Shown: positions 16,477-25,714 of the stretch, one piece after another
How the letters are laid out: each line of letters starts with the position of its first letter
Numbering within the stretch: the stretch's first letter is position 1
NCBI GenBank assembly: GCA_965219705.1
Contig: OZ244789.1
Location: 3,224,001 to 3,288,000 of the forward strand
Source of the DNA: JAJECS01 sp965219705
GTDB lineage: Bacteria > Chloroflexota > UBA11872
Direction: 5' to 3'
DNA: 64,000 bases
The notes under the pieces: generated by a model
Seen by the model: the letters and a program-made list of their open reading frames with translations, nothing else
Databases searched by the model: none
Told to the model about the DNA's origin: nothing
Program-made: the position numbers and the translations under genes

Positions 16477-17531
16477 GGCAGGGCTCGATACTGCGCGATG
16501 TTGCGCTCGTGCTCTTCGAGCGTGACCGCGAACGCATGGGACCCATCGCCCTTCGCGACGAAGAAGAGATACGGCGTGTCGGTGGGGTAGGCCGCTGCCT
16601 CGATCGACTTCAAGCCGGGATTCGCAATGGGTCCGGGCATGAGGCCGCCGTGGAGATATGTGTTGTACGGAGAGTCCACGCGCAGATCGGCGCCGGTGAG
16701 GTCCGGCTTCCACCACCCCCGCCCACCATCGGTGCGGCCCAGGGCGTATTGCACGGTGGGGTCTGCCTGAAGGGGAATGCCGAGCGTGAGGCGCTTGGCA
16801 AAGACGCCGGCAACCAGTGCGTACTCCTCGTCGATTCGCGCCTCGCGCTCCACAACCGACGCGACGGTGATGAGGGCGTGCACGTCCCAGCCCCGGGACG
16901 CCGCCGATGCGCGCATGTCGGCCGTCACAATATCATCGAAGCGTCGCAGCATGGCTCGGACCAGATCGCCCGCGGCCGTACCGGCGCTGATCTGATAGGT
17001 GTCGGGAAACAGGTAGCCCTCAAGCGACACGCCAGGTGGGATGACGCGCAGGAAGGGAAATTCGTTGGCAAGCGCGGCTACCTCGTTGCGCGCTATCGCA
17101 AGGAAGTCACCCCCGGAGACATGAGTCTGCTCGTCGAGCCGTTCAGCCATCTCCTCGATGCGGAAGCCTTCGGGAAAGGTCACTGTCTGCTCCACGGCCT
17201 GCCCGGCCTCGAACGTGGCGAGGATTTCGTCGAGCGACATGTCTTGCCGGAGGAGATAAGCCCCCTGCCGCAGACTCCCATCCAGCCCGCGCCGATCGAC
17301 CAGCAGGCGAAACAGCAGATCGCTGCGTATCAGGCCGTCGCGCTGGAGAGCGCGTCCGATGTCGCTCGTCGTCGCGCCCGGTGGAATAGTGAAGAGCACG
17401 GTCTCCGCGGCCACCGGCGCCGGCGAATCCGCAAATCGGCTCACCACGGTGAAGCCCAAATACGCAACCGCGCCAACCGTCAACAGCACGATCACAAACG
17501 CCTGGATGAGAAGCCCAATCGCCCTCACCAT
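16473..17531 (-). CDS. mltG: Endolytic murein transglycosylase MltG (YceG)
   Basis: A 352-residue membrane-anchored enzyme that cuts nascent glycan strands and ends their polymerisation. One N-terminal membrane segment lies at about residues 8-30, followed by a LysM-like region (FTIPPGATTSDIGRAL) and the YceG catalytic domain. The catalytic Glu is in ASVVEREARI near 225-234; LEGYLFPDTY and SPYNTYLHGGLMPGPIANPG are strongly conserved. The ATG overlaps the ruvX stop by 7 bases, and ruvX-mltG pairing is common in bacteria. Confidence 0.95.
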   Translation of the reverse strand: MVRAIGLLIQAFVIVLLTVGAVAYLGFTVVSRFADSPAPVAAETVLFTIPPGATTSDIGRALQRDGLIRSDLLFRLLVDRRGLDGSLRQGAYLLRQDMSLDEILATFEAGQAVEQTVTFPEGFRIEEMAERLDEQTHVSGGDFLAIARNEVAALANEFPFLRVIPPGVSLEGYLFPDTYQISAGTAAGDLVRAMLRRFDDIVTADMRASAASRGWDVHALITVASVVEREARIDEEYALVAGVFAKRLTLGIPLQADPTVQYALGRTDGGRGWWKPDLTGADLRVDSPYNTYLHGGLMPGPIANPGLKSIEAAAYPTDTPYLFFVAKGDGSHAFAVTLEEHERNIAQYRALP

Positions 17532-17983
17532 GCGCTCCGATCGTTCAGATAGTCGGACACGAGCACCTCGGCGGCCACGGCATCAACCGGATGCGCCGCC
17601 ATCCTCGCCTTCGCGGCGACCGTCGTGAGCCGCTCATCGCGGAACACTACCGCGTGCAGCGATCCCGCCAGCAACTGGCGGGCCCAGAGGCGAGCGCGCT
17701 CGGCCTGGGGCCCCTCGCTTCCATCCATCGACAACGGCAGCCCGACCAGAATCGTTGCGTCGGGATAGTCCGCCAGAATCGCCGCCAGGGCTGCCCGATC
17801 ACGCGTGAGGTCCCGCCGCTGGATGACCCGTCGATGGGCGACGAACCCACCCTCGCTGTCCGAGATTGCCACGCCAATGCGGCGCGACCCCAAGTCAAGC
17901 CCGATGATGCGCCGACGGCGCGGTGGCGGCGGCTCGGCGGGCTCAACCCGCCGGGATGGCCGTCGGCTCCGTGACCTGGACAT
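17525..17983 (-). CDS. ruvX: Putative pre-16S rRNA nuclease / Holliday junction resolvase YqgF (RuvX)
   Basis: A 152-residue RNase H-fold nuclease, with an Arg- and Pro-rich N-terminal extension of about 24 residues. Motifs are IIGLDLGSRRIGVAISD (catalytic Asp), ILVGLPLSMDGSEG, RDERLTT and a C-terminal Asp in VSDYLND. The family processes the 5' end of 16S rRNA and is needed for ribosome assembly. The start is taken at the ATG at 17981-17983, overlapping the preceding gene by 41 bases. Confidence 0.9.
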   Translation of the reverse strand: MSRSRSRRPSRRVEPAEPPPPRRRRIIGLDLGSRRIGVAISDSEGGFVAHRRVIQRRDLTRDRAALAAILADYPDATILVGLPLSMDGSEGPQAERARLWARQLLAGSLHAVVFRDERLTTVAAKARMAAHPVDAVAAEVLVSDYLNDRSAW

Positions 17984-19286
17984 CGATGCGCCAACCCCAG
18001 CGTGGAAAGTTTTCGGTGTCAGGTGGATCATGCGTCACCCGCCAGGTGGCAACCTGCGACAGCCCATTGAGGGTCGCCGCGCCGTCGTCAAGGGCGGCGC
18101 CGGCCAGCATGGCGCGAATGGCATCAGTGTCAAGCTTGGCGACAGACTCGCCAACCGCCTCGATGCGCATATCCAGCCGGCCAAACGACTCGTTGAGGAC
18201 CTCGGTCCGCAGAACGCGAATCTCGTCGAACTCGACATCGGCGCTGCCGGCCGCGAGTCCATCGACGATGATCTTCTCCAAGTCGTCGTTCGCGAAGAGC
18301 GTTCCGCGGGCGCGGACTTCCAGGTCCAGCTGCAACACCGCCGCGAGTTGAGCAACGTCGGCGCTGAATTCCTTCTGAATCACCTCCGGGTTGCCGGCCA
18401 CGGGCGACCATACGACCAGCGTCTCCTGCTCGGGGCGATCGCGTCGAAGTTGTTCAACCGCCGCGCTTTGCAGCCGCTCGAGCAGGACCCGTTCCAACTC
18501 ATCAACGTCGCGTTGGGCCACCAGCGCGATTTCTCGCTCCGCGGCTCCCGTAATGGGTTGTGAGTTGAAGACCTCGAGCACTTCCGCCGCCGAGCCGTCG
18601 ACGGCCACGATGGCCAGCGCCTGCACGTTCCCGGTGGTTCCGGGCTCCTCGGCCGTCACGCTGACTGTCGCTTCACCAGGGACGGTCTGTCCCACAATCT
18701 CAACCGTTGGCGGCACCAGCACTTCGGCATCCGTCAGAAAGTTCGTGCCCTGTTGGGTGCGAACCCGAGTATTGCGGGGTGCCACCACGGCCTCGCGGGT
18801 TCGATTCCTCAGCGTGATGCGGCCTTGGGCAAACGCCACGGGCTCGCGCCGCCTCCCCGTCGTGGGCATGGACATTTCGCCGTCGCTCACCGCGGCCACG
18901 ACCGTTCCGGGAATGGCGCGCGCTGTGGTGTCGACGTCCGACAGCTCAGGATCGACGCGCACGTCAAGGGTGATTGGCACGTGCGTGGCCAGCGGCGACA
19001 CCAGCACGGTTGACGACGGCCAGACCCAAAATGCCATGACGATCCACACGGCGGTTACGCCGAGGATCGCCGCCACCGCGGGCGCCAACATGCGCGCGGG
19101 ATGGCGGTCCCGATCCCAGTTCCGGTAGGTGCGGACCGTGCGCGGCCCATCGACTTCATCCAGGCGCTCGAACACCGGCTCATGCATCGTCGAGGCGCGG
19201 CGCTGGCGTGGACGGTCTCGCCGACGTGCATGACGCGGCGAACGCGTCGGCAGCCGCTCGACCGTCGGTCCCCCGCGGGTTCTCAT
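17943..19286 (-). CDS. Membrane-anchored protein with baseplate J-like domain
   Basis: A 447-residue protein whose start overlaps the alaS stop as ATGA, which fixes the start at 19286. The first 75 residues are basic and cytosolic, with a membrane segment near 68-92 ending in WVWPSSTVLVSP. An extracytoplasmic beta-rich region follows. The segment around 195-225 (TVPGEATVSVTAEEPGTTGN) matches the core signature of baseplate J/gp47-like proteins. No phage tail genes are present, so this is a cellular membrane protein using that fold. Its site in an operon with alaS, ruvX and mltG hints at envelope biogenesis, but function is unknown. Confidence 0.7.
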   Translation of the reverse strand: MRTRGGPTVERLPTRSPRHARRRDRPRQRRASTMHEPVFERLDEVDGPRTVRTYRNWDRDRHPARMLAPAVAAILGVTAVWIVMAFWVWPSSTVLVSPLATHVPITLDVRVDPELSDVDTTARAIPGTVVAAVSDGEMSMPTTGRRREPVAFAQGRITLRNRTREAVVAPRNTRVRTQQGTNFLTDAEVLVPPTVEIVGQTVPGEATVSVTAEEPGTTGNVQALAIVAVDGSAAEVLEVFNSQPITGAAEREIALVAQRDVDELERVLLERLQSAAVEQLRRDRPEQETLVVWSPVAGNPEVIQKEFSADVAQLAAVLQLDLEVRARGTLFANDDLEKIIVDGLAAGSADVEFDEIRVLRTEVLNESFGRLDMRIEAVGESVAKLDTDAIRAMLAGAALDDGAATLNGLSQVATWRVTHDPPDTENFPRWGWRIDVQVTEPTAIPAG

Positions 19287-21898
19287 GAGGTCGCTCGAAT
19301 GTCGGCGATGTATCTCCGCCCAGCGTCAAGCGCCTCGGTGATTTTCGTGACATCGGTGCCGCCGGACATCGCGAGCTCAGGTCGGCCGCCGCCGCCGCCG
19401 CCCGTGACCATGGCGACCGTGCGGGCCAGGTCACCGGCATGCACTCCAGCGTTCACGGCCTGTGCCGAAGCCGCCGCCACAAAGGCGGGTTTGTCGGCCA
19501 CGCTGGTGGCCAGGAGAATCACCCACGGCTCATCGAGCGCGCCGCGCAGCGAGTCCGTGAGTTGCCGGAGGGCGTCTCGATTGGCCACGCCCACTTGGCC
19601 GGCAATCAACGTGAGGCCATCCACCCGTTCGCGTTCCTCCAACAGCGCTGCCGCGGCACGCCGAGCGTCGGCGCGTTCGGCCACCGCGACCCGGCGGCGC
19701 GCCTCGGCAAGTTGGGCCTTGAGTCGACGTATGCGATCCACGGACTCGGCCGGCGACGCGCCGGCTTCATCCGCAACCTCGTCGAGAATGTCCTGCTGCC
19801 GCTGCACGAACTCGGCAGCTCCATGTCCCGTGAGAGCTTCAATGCGTCGCACGCCGGCGGCGACGCCGCCTTCGCTGGTGATGGCGAACACTCCGATCTG
19901 GCTCGTGGCGGCGCAGTGGGTACCCCCGCATAGCTCGAGCGACTGTTCGCCCATGGCGACCACGCGCACCATCTCGCCGTATTTTTCGCCGAAGAGCGCC
20001 ATGGCGCCGCGCTCCACCGCCTCTCGGACTTCCGCCGTTTCAGTGACGACCGGCAGATCGTCGAGCGCGCGGTTGTTGACCCATTGCTGGATGACGCGAA
20101 GCTGCGTCCGTTCCACCGGGCTCGGATGCGTGAAGTCGAAGCGGAGGCGATCGGGCGCTACCAGCGAGCCCGCCTGCTGCACGTGCGTGCCCAGCGTGGT
20201 ACGGAGCGCCGCATGCAGCAGGTGCGTCGCCGAGTGGTTGCGCATGATGTCAACCCGGCGAGAGCCATCAACGTCCGCCTGGATGACATCGCCGACGTTG
20301 AGAATGCCCTCGGTTATGTCAACAAGGTGGACATGGGTGCCCTCCGGCGCCCCCTGCGTGTCGCGTACCCGCGCCAGGACGCCCTCACCGCGCAGGACGC
20401 CGGTGTCGCCAACCTGACCGCCAGCCTCGGCGTAAAAGGGTGTCTGGTCGAGCACGACCATGGCGCGGCTGGGCGCGCTCGCCGATTCCTCAAGGCTGCC
20501 GTCGAGGTCGATGGCGACGACAGTCCCTTCGCCCGACACGCAACCGTCATACCCTAGAAAGGCGGTCTCCCCGAAGCCGGCCGGGAGCCGCGCAGCGCGA
20601 TCGCTCCGTTGCGCCGCGCGGCTTCGCGCGCGCTGCTCGGTGAGCGCTTGCTCGAATCCTTCACTGTCCAGCGCCACGCCGCGTGCTTCCGCCACTTCCT
20701 GGGTCACGTCGCGCGGGAAGCCATAGGTGTCGTAGAGAAGAAAGGCGCGCGCGCCGGGCAGGGTGCCGCCGTGGGGAATGTCGGCAAGCATCTCATCGAG
20801 AAGCGTCATTCCGGTTTCGAGGGTGCGGCGGAAACGCGCTTCCTCGTCGCGGACGGCGTCGCAAATGAACGTGCGCCGCCGCTCCAACTCCGGATAGGCG
20901 GAGGCAAAGGTGTCCACGGTCACATCCGCGATGGGTGCAAGCGCGTCATCGCCCATCCGCAGCACGTCGGCGTGGCGCACGGCGTGGCGCAGACTGCGCC
21001 GTAACACGTAGCCCCGGCCTTCGTTGCCGGGCATCACGCCATCGGATATCAGGAACGCCGCCGCACGCGCATGCTGCGCCACGATGCGCATTGAGCGTCC
21101 GGCCGCGTCATCAGCCGTGTAGGCGCGCCCCGCGCGCATGCTCACCAGCGTCAGCAGGGGCGTCCATACGTCCGTGTCATAGATGGATTCGACCCCCTGG
21201 AGCACCCAGGCCCACCGTTCGAGCCCCGCGCCCGTATCCACTCCCGGCATGAGGGGGCTGAGTTGGCCCGATTCGTCCTGGAGGTACTGGTTGAAGACCA
21301 GGTTCCAAATCTCCAGGTAGCGATCCGGGGCCACGACCGGCCCAACATCCGGCTCGTCTGGGCTGAGATTGACGAAGATCTCGGTGGTTGGTCCGCACGG
21401 ACCGCTATCGCCGGTTGGCCCCCAGAAGTTTTCATCGCCGTCGAAGGCGATTCGATCCTGCGGATGCCCCAGGTCGGCCCAGATCTCCACGGATTCGTCG
21501 TCGCGTGGGACGCCCTCTCGGCCTTCGAAGACCGTGACCCAAACTCGTGCGGGGTCGATGTCGGCGGCATCCAGCACCAAGCCGCGCGCATACGAAATGG
21601 CCTCCTCTTTGAAATAGTCGTTGAAGCTAAAGTTGCCCATCATCTCGAAAAACGTCATATGGCTCGGGTTGCCAACCTCGTCGAAATCCGTGGTGCGGAA
21701 CGTCTTCTGAACCGTGGCGACACGCGGATACGGGGCGGGTCGTTCGCCGCTGAAATACGCCTTGAACTGCTGCATGCCCGCGCTCGTGAGCAGCACGCTG
21801 GGATCGCCGGTCGGAATCAGCGAGGAACCCGGAAGCACGACATGCCCACGATCCGCAAAGAACTTGAGAAACATCTCGCGGATCTTGTCGGTCTGCAT
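19283..21898 (-). CDS. alaS: Alanine-tRNA ligase
   Basis: An 871-residue class II synthetase charging tRNA-Ala. The catalytic domain carries SSLIPTGDPSVLLTSAGMQ and the motif 2 region FFEMMGNFSFNDYFK. The editing domain has NHSATHLLH and CGGTHC, the four zinc ligands of the proofreading site. The C-Ala/DHHA1 domain ends with a Gly-rich GGGGGGRPELAMSGG. The ATG at 21896-21898 is used; GAGGAG lies 12 bases ahead, a somewhat long spacing. Length is normal. It is the largest gene of the housekeeping operon. Confidence 0.97.
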   Translation of the reverse strand: MQTDKIREMFLKFFADRGHVVLPGSSLIPTGDPSVLLTSAGMQQFKAYFSGERPAPYPRVATVQKTFRTTDFDEVGNPSHMTFFEMMGNFSFNDYFKEEAISYARGLVLDAADIDPARVWVTVFEGREGVPRDDESVEIWADLGHPQDRIAFDGDENFWGPTGDSGPCGPTTEIFVNLSPDEPDVGPVVAPDRYLEIWNLVFNQYLQDESGQLSPLMPGVDTGAGLERWAWVLQGVESIYDTDVWTPLLTLVSMRAGRAYTADDAAGRSMRIVAQHARAAAFLISDGVMPGNEGRGYVLRRSLRHAVRHADVLRMGDDALAPIADVTVDTFASAYPELERRRTFICDAVRDEEARFRRTLETGMTLLDEMLADIPHGGTLPGARAFLLYDTYGFPRDVTQEVAEARGVALDSEGFEQALTEQRARSRAAQRSDRAARLPAGFGETAFLGYDGCVSGEGTVVAIDLDGSLEESASAPSRAMVVLDQTPFYAEAGGQVGDTGVLRGEGVLARVRDTQGAPEGTHVHLVDITEGILNVGDVIQADVDGSRRVDIMRNHSATHLLHAALRTTLGTHVQQAGSLVAPDRLRFDFTHPSPVERTQLRVIQQWVNNRALDDLPVVTETAEVREAVERGAMALFGEKYGEMVRVVAMGEQSLELCGGTHCAATSQIGVFAITSEGGVAAGVRRIEALTGHGAAEFVQRQQDILDEVADEAGASPAESVDRIRRLKAQLAEARRRVAVAERADARRAAAALLEERERVDGLTLIAGQVGVANRDALRQLTDSLRGALDEPWVILLATSVADKPAFVAAASAQAVNAGVHAGDLARTVAMVTGGGGGGRPELAMSGGTDVTKITEALDAGRRYIADIRATS

Positions 21899-21984
21899 GA
21901 CTCGGGCAGTCTCCTCACCGATGGGACATAGCAAAAGACCGCCGGAGATTGCCTCCCCAGCAGTCCCTTAAGTTCGCGTCAGGT

Positions 21985-22000
21985 CCGGCTGTTTAGCCGG
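21985..22000. other. Small perfect hairpin in the alaS leader
   Basis: CCGGCT and AGCCGG form a 6-bp perfect stem with a 4-base loop between the small upstream gene and alaS. It has no U tract and no T-box features (no recognisable AGAACC-type antiterminator bulge), so it is noted only as a possible structural element. Confidence 0.25.
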
Positions 22001-22038
22001 TTCGGCCTCGTGTTTGGCTCGTTACTCCCCGCGGGCGG

Positions 22039-22179
22039 TCAAGCATCCTCCGCCACGCCCGGCGACCGGGTCGACCGCAGCGCCACCCCGAGGAAGAATC
22101 CAGCCGCCAATCCAATCGAAAACTTGATTAGGCGTCCAAGCATCTGCCGGTCAGCCTCTCCCTCCGCGAAACCTAGCAT
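22039..22179 (-). CDS. Small single-span membrane protein upstream of alaS
   Basis: A 46-residue open frame on the reverse strand, between the 3-TM small protein gene and alaS. Residues 13-36 start MLGRLIKFSIGLAAGFFLG, a typical positive-inside membrane helix flanked by Arg/Lys, followed by a short Arg/Ser/Pro tail. The layout resembles small YtxH-like membrane proteins. The direction and position fit the operon, and no other gene fills this space. It is too short for a family call. Confidence 0.5.
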   Translation of the reverse strand: MLGFAEGEADRQMLGRLIKFSIGLAAGFFLGVALRSTRSPGVAEDA

Positions 22180-22211
22180 GGCGATTATGTTAGGTCAACG
22201 TTCCGGCCCCG

Positions 22212-22478
22212 CTACGACAGCAGCACGTGCGCGATCGCTACGCCGAGGATGCATCCCAGCAGCGCGGCAAGCACCGGCAGACCGCCGATCATGAGATAGG
22301 TCGCACCGAGCGGCGCCGCCATCAGCGCGCCGGCAGCGAATCCGCCCACGCCGAACGGCCAGTACAAGATCCCGGCGCGCTGACGCCGTCCGACGAAGGC
22401 GTGGAAGAGAAACGCCACGATCGTGGCCAGCACCAAGCCCAGGTACACGTGCGGCGGGACGAGCAGAAAGACGTCCAC
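22212..22478 (-). CDS. Small membrane protein with about three transmembrane segments
   Basis: An 88-residue hydrophobic protein. The GTG at 22476-22478 is the likely start: it begins one base after the cysteine desulfurase stop and has GGAGAG 9 bases upstream. Hydrophobic stretches are at about residues 8-28, 36-60 and 62-86, with an Arg-rich loop (GRRQR) between the first two. I do not recognise a family. It is part of the same transcription unit as the desulfurase and alaS. Confidence 0.6.
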   Translation of the reverse strand: MDVFLLVPPHVYLGLVLATIVAFLFHAFVGRRQRAGILYWPFGVGGFAAGALMAAPLGATYLMIGGLPVLAALLGCILGVAIAHVLLS

Positions 22479-22479
22479 G

Positions 22480-23664
22480 CTAGGAAGCTCTCCACGCCGC
22501 GGTGGCTGGCTCAGTCGCGGCGCACAGACGGTTGGCGTGCCTGGCGACCACCGACGCCGCCCGCCCGACCTGAGCCCGGGTCGTGTCCCGGCCAAGACTC
22601 AGGCGCAGTGGCCCGCGGCGGTAGGCCAGAGGCAGCCCGAGCGCGTCGATGACGTGCGACGGTTCGATCGAGCCCGCCTCGCATGCGGCTCCCGACGAGG
22701 CGTCGATGCCGTCCAAGTCCAGATTGATCAGAAGGGACTCCGCGTCGACGTTGGCGAAAACGAAGCTGACGATCGAGGGCAGGCGCAACGTTGGATGACC
22801 GGTCAAGCGGGCGTGAGGCACATTCGCGAGCACGGTGCGCCCGAGCCCTTCCGACAACTCAGACAATCGTGCGCTGTGGGCGGGCCACGTCGCGCAGGCC
22901 TTGGCAACCGCGTGCCCCAGGCCAACGGCCGCGGGTACGTTTTCCGTGCCCGCGCGACGGCCCATCTCTTGTGCACCGCCCCATAGCAGCGGTTCAAGTT
23001 CCACGCCGTCACGCACGTACAGCGCGCCTATACCCTTCGGCCCGTAGATCTTGTGACCTGATATTGATAACAGATCAACGCCTAATCGATCAACATTTAT
23101 GTCGAGTTGGCCCGCGGCCTGGACAGCATCGGTGTGGAAGAGCGCTCCAGCATCGTGCGCGATGCGGGCCAGCGCGGGAATGTCTTGCACCGTGCCAATC
23201 TCGTTATTGGCTTGGGCGATGCTGACGAGGGCGGTGTCGGGCCGCACGTGCGCCGCCAGCGCGTCGGGGGACACGCGGCCGTGCGTGTCCACTGGAATCT
23301 CGGTGACCTCGATGCCGCGGTCGCGCAGGGACCGGGCCGTGCGCAGCACGGCGTGATGCTCGATGGCGCCAATCGCGGTGTGCCTGCGACGACGCCCACG
23401 CGCGACTCCCGCGATGGCCAGGTTGTTGGCCTCCGTGCCGCCGGAGGTGAAGACGATTTGATGTGGCTGCGCGCCCAAGGCGTCCGCCACTTGTCGCCGC
23501 GCGCCGTCCAGCTCGGCACGCGCGCGGCGCCCCGTCGCATGAACACTTGAAGGATTGCCAAAAGGTCCATCAAGCACCTCGGCCATCGCCCGCCGGACAT
23601 CCGGATCGAGTGGCGTGGTAGCCGCGTGGTCCAAATAGATGCGGTCGCAGGAAGAAGTCGTCAT
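22480..23664 (-). CDS. Cysteine desulfurase (NifS/IscS class)
   Basis: A 394-residue PLP enzyme that takes sulfur from cysteine for Fe-S clusters or tRNA thiolation. The N-terminus reads IYLDHAATTPLDP; the PLP lysine is in SGHKIYGPKG near 203-212; the catalytic Cys sits in the mobile loop GAACEAGSIEPSHV near 330-343, where IscS has SGSACTSGSLEPSHV. The longer loop type is IscS-like rather than SufS-like. No iscU or mnmA gene is adjacent. It is the first gene of the long minus-strand operon that runs through alaS. Confidence 0.94.
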   Translation of the reverse strand: MTTSSCDRIYLDHAATTPLDPDVRRAMAEVLDGPFGNPSSVHATGRRARAELDGARRQVADALGAQPHQIVFTSGGTEANNLAIAGVARGRRRRHTAIGAIEHHAVLRTARSLRDRGIEVTEIPVDTHGRVSPDALAAHVRPDTALVSIAQANNEIGTVQDIPALARIAHDAGALFHTDAVQAAGQLDINVDRLGVDLLSISGHKIYGPKGIGALYVRDGVELEPLLWGGAQEMGRRAGTENVPAAVGLGHAVAKACATWPAHSARLSELSEGLGRTVLANVPHARLTGHPTLRLPSIVSFVFANVDAESLLINLDLDGIDASSGAACEAGSIEPSHVIDALGLPLAYRRGPLRLSLGRDTTRAQVGRAASVVARHANRLCAATEPATAAWRAS

Positions 23665-23875
23665 CGCGCTTCAGGATAGGGCCGTCATAGCGTCCCGGTC
23701 TTTAGCTGTTCCCAGTCTCCAGTAGTCACAGCGTCGCGCAACGGCGTGGCCCGGTGCCACGTTCACTGTTGGAATCCACCCGGCTGAGGCCTGCTGTGAT
23801 ACCTTCCTATTGTCCATCACGCGTCACCATACGCACGCCGCCGCATACGCGGCCCTGTGACGGGCACCCCCTTTG

Positions 23876-25714
23876 ATGAGCAGCACTCGATCTATCGCTC
23901 GGATGCAAGTTTCTCGGCGGGCCCTGCTGTATACCGCAGTAACGGCCGCGGCTGCGGGTGTCACGCCGTGGAGCGCCACGGTGGTCGCCCAGCAGGCGGC
24001 GATCGCCGTCGATTCGCTTTTCCAGGATTACTACAACCGCATGGGCGCCGCCGACGCGCTGGGCGATCCCCTGACCGTCCGCTACGAGTTGGACGGTCGG
24101 CAGGTGCAACTCTTCGAAAACTTCCTGCTGGAGCACTGGCCGGAGAACAGTGGCACCGACTACGAGGTGCAGCCGGCCCTGCTTGGCGTGCGGGTGTCCG
24201 GCGACCGGTACTTCGGGCAAGCGCAGCCGTTCCGTGACAGCAGCGAAGTGATCTACGTGCCGGAGACTCGACAGTCACTCCAGCTCGGCTTTCTCAGCTA
24301 CTGGCGTGAGCACGGCGGCGTCAACCTGTTCGGCTACCCGATATCGGAAGAAGTCGTTGACGACGGCGTCACCGCCCAGTGGTTTCAGCGCGGCAAGCTC
24401 ACCTACGACGCCGAGCGCACGCCGCCGCTTCAGATCGCCGACCTGGGTCGCACGTGGCTGAGCCAGACGCAAGACGGCCTGGCCGCCACGTACGAGGTCG
24501 ATACGCCGGCGGTCCGGGCGCCAGGCGGATCCGCCCAGGTCCGGCTGGTGATCGCCAATAGCGGATCCGACACATGGCCGTTCAGCGGCGATGACGCGGT
24601 GACGTTGGGGTTCCGCTGGGCCGATCGCCATCCGCCGCGCGATCGCAAGCCTCCCGCATCCGTCTCGTTGCCGGCCGATGTCGCCGCTGGCGAAAACGTT
24701 GAGTTGGAGACGTCGATTTCGCTCCCGGACTCTCCGGGGAGATATCGCCTGCAGCCCGACTTGCAGCTGCAAGGCGAGTGGTTCACGGCCAAAGGTGTCG
24801 CGGCGCCCATCGTGTCGTGTCACGCCGAGCTTGCGGAGCCGGAGATGCGCGTCGGCCTGCTGGACATCAGCGATGACAATCCGGGAGTCACCGCCGCAAC
24901 GATCACCTCCACCGGGGGCCTGCGCATTTTGGACGAGGGCGGATCGGAGATGGCCGAGCTAACGGGGAGCGAGTCCGTCGTCATCAAGCGCGACATTCCC
25001 GGCGAGCGGCAAGTCCTGCAACTCCCGGGAAACGTGACGGATTCAACCGTAGGCCGGGTCACGATTCATCCGCTGGAAGGCTCGATGCTGCGACTGGCCG
25101 AGACGTCCCCCTGGCAAACCTATCGAGGATCGTTCGAATTCGCCTGGCTCGCGCGCTACCAATCCGCCTGGGTCGTCAACATCCTGCCGCTTGAGGACTA
25201 CCTGTCAGGCATCGCCGAGCAGGGGGACCACATTCCCTGGGAAGCGCTGCGCGCATCGGCGATTGCGTTTCGGAGCTACGCTATCGCCACTCGCACTGAA
25301 CGCCGCGCCAACAACTTGCTTTTTGATGCCGCCGGCTCCACCCATCACACACCCACCATGTTCACCCGGCATCAGGTCTATCACGGCATGGCGCGGGAGT
25401 TCTCAGGAACGCGCCTGCGCGATGCAGTTGCCGATACTCGCGGGCAAGTGATGACGTACGACGACGAGACCATCATGGCGGTCTATTTCTCACGCGCGGA
25501 CGGGCGCACGCGAAGCTGGCACGAGACCTGGGGCGGCGCCAGAAAACCCTGGGCCATCGGCGTCCCGGACCCCTACAGTGAGGGGCATACGCTCCTGGGC
25601 CATGGAATCGGGCTGCCGCTGCGAAGCGCCAACGCTATGGCGGCGACAGGAACCAACGGCGAGCAGATCCTGGCCAGCTACTACTCCGAAATCGACTTCG
25701 GTGCCATCTACTGA
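23876..25714 (+). CDS. SpoIID/LytB-domain protein with an Ig-like domain, exported
   Basis: About 612 residues. The N-terminus looks like a twin-Arg signal (SRRALLYTAVTAAAAG) starting near residue 14. Residues about 45-200 form an uncharacterised region, and about 205-315 resemble an Ig-like beta sandwich with the TWPFSGDDAVTLGFRW stretch seen in NBR1-like domains. The C-terminal SpoIID/LytB domain follows at about 415-612, with NILPLEDYLSGIAE, ALRASAIAFRSYAIATR and HGIGLPLRSANAMAATG. SpoIID proteins are lytic transglycosylases acting on peptidoglycan; here a non-sporulation wall role is likely. Start at ATG 23876; 23903 is possible. The 3' end overlaps argF. Confidence 0.82.
   Translation: MSSTRSIARMQVSRRALLYTAVTAAAAGVTPWSATVVAQQAAIAVDSLFQDYYNRMGAADALGDPLTVRYELDGRQVQLFENFLLEHWPENSGTDYEVQPALLGVRVSGDRYFGQAQPFRDSSEVIYVPETRQSLQLGFLSYWREHGGVNLFGYPISEEVVDDGVTAQWFQRGKLTYDAERTPPLQIADLGRTWLSQTQDGLAATYEVDTPAVRAPGGSAQVRLVIANSGSDTWPFSGDDAVTLGFRWADRHPPRDRKPPASVSLPADVAAGENVELETSISLPDSPGRYRLQPDLQLQGEWFTAKGVAAPIVSCHAELAEPEMRVGLLDISDDNPGVTAATITSTGGLRILDEGGSEMAELTGSESVVIKRDIPGERQVLQLPGNVTDSTVGRVTIHPLEGSMLRLAETSPWQTYRGSFEFAWLARYQSAWVVNILPLEDYLSGIAEQGDHIPWEALRASAIAFRSYAIATRTERRANNLLFDAAGSTHHTPTMFTRHQVYHGMAREFSGTRLRDAVADTRGQVMTYDDETIMAVYFSRADGRTRSWHETWGGARKPWAIGVPDPYSEGHTLLGHGIGLPLRSANAMAATGTNGEQILASYYSEIDFGAIY

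Noticed and set aside
14239..16590. A long plus-strand open frame of about 780 codons
   Set aside because: It lies antisense to accB-like, efp and the Xaa-Pro peptidase, has no ribosome binding site and reads as His/Arg-rich sequence without domains. Long antisense frames are expected at this GC content.
21899..22040. T-box riboswitch ahead of alaS
   Set aside because: Only a 6-bp hairpin is seen; the conserved antiterminator bulge and specifier loop are absent.
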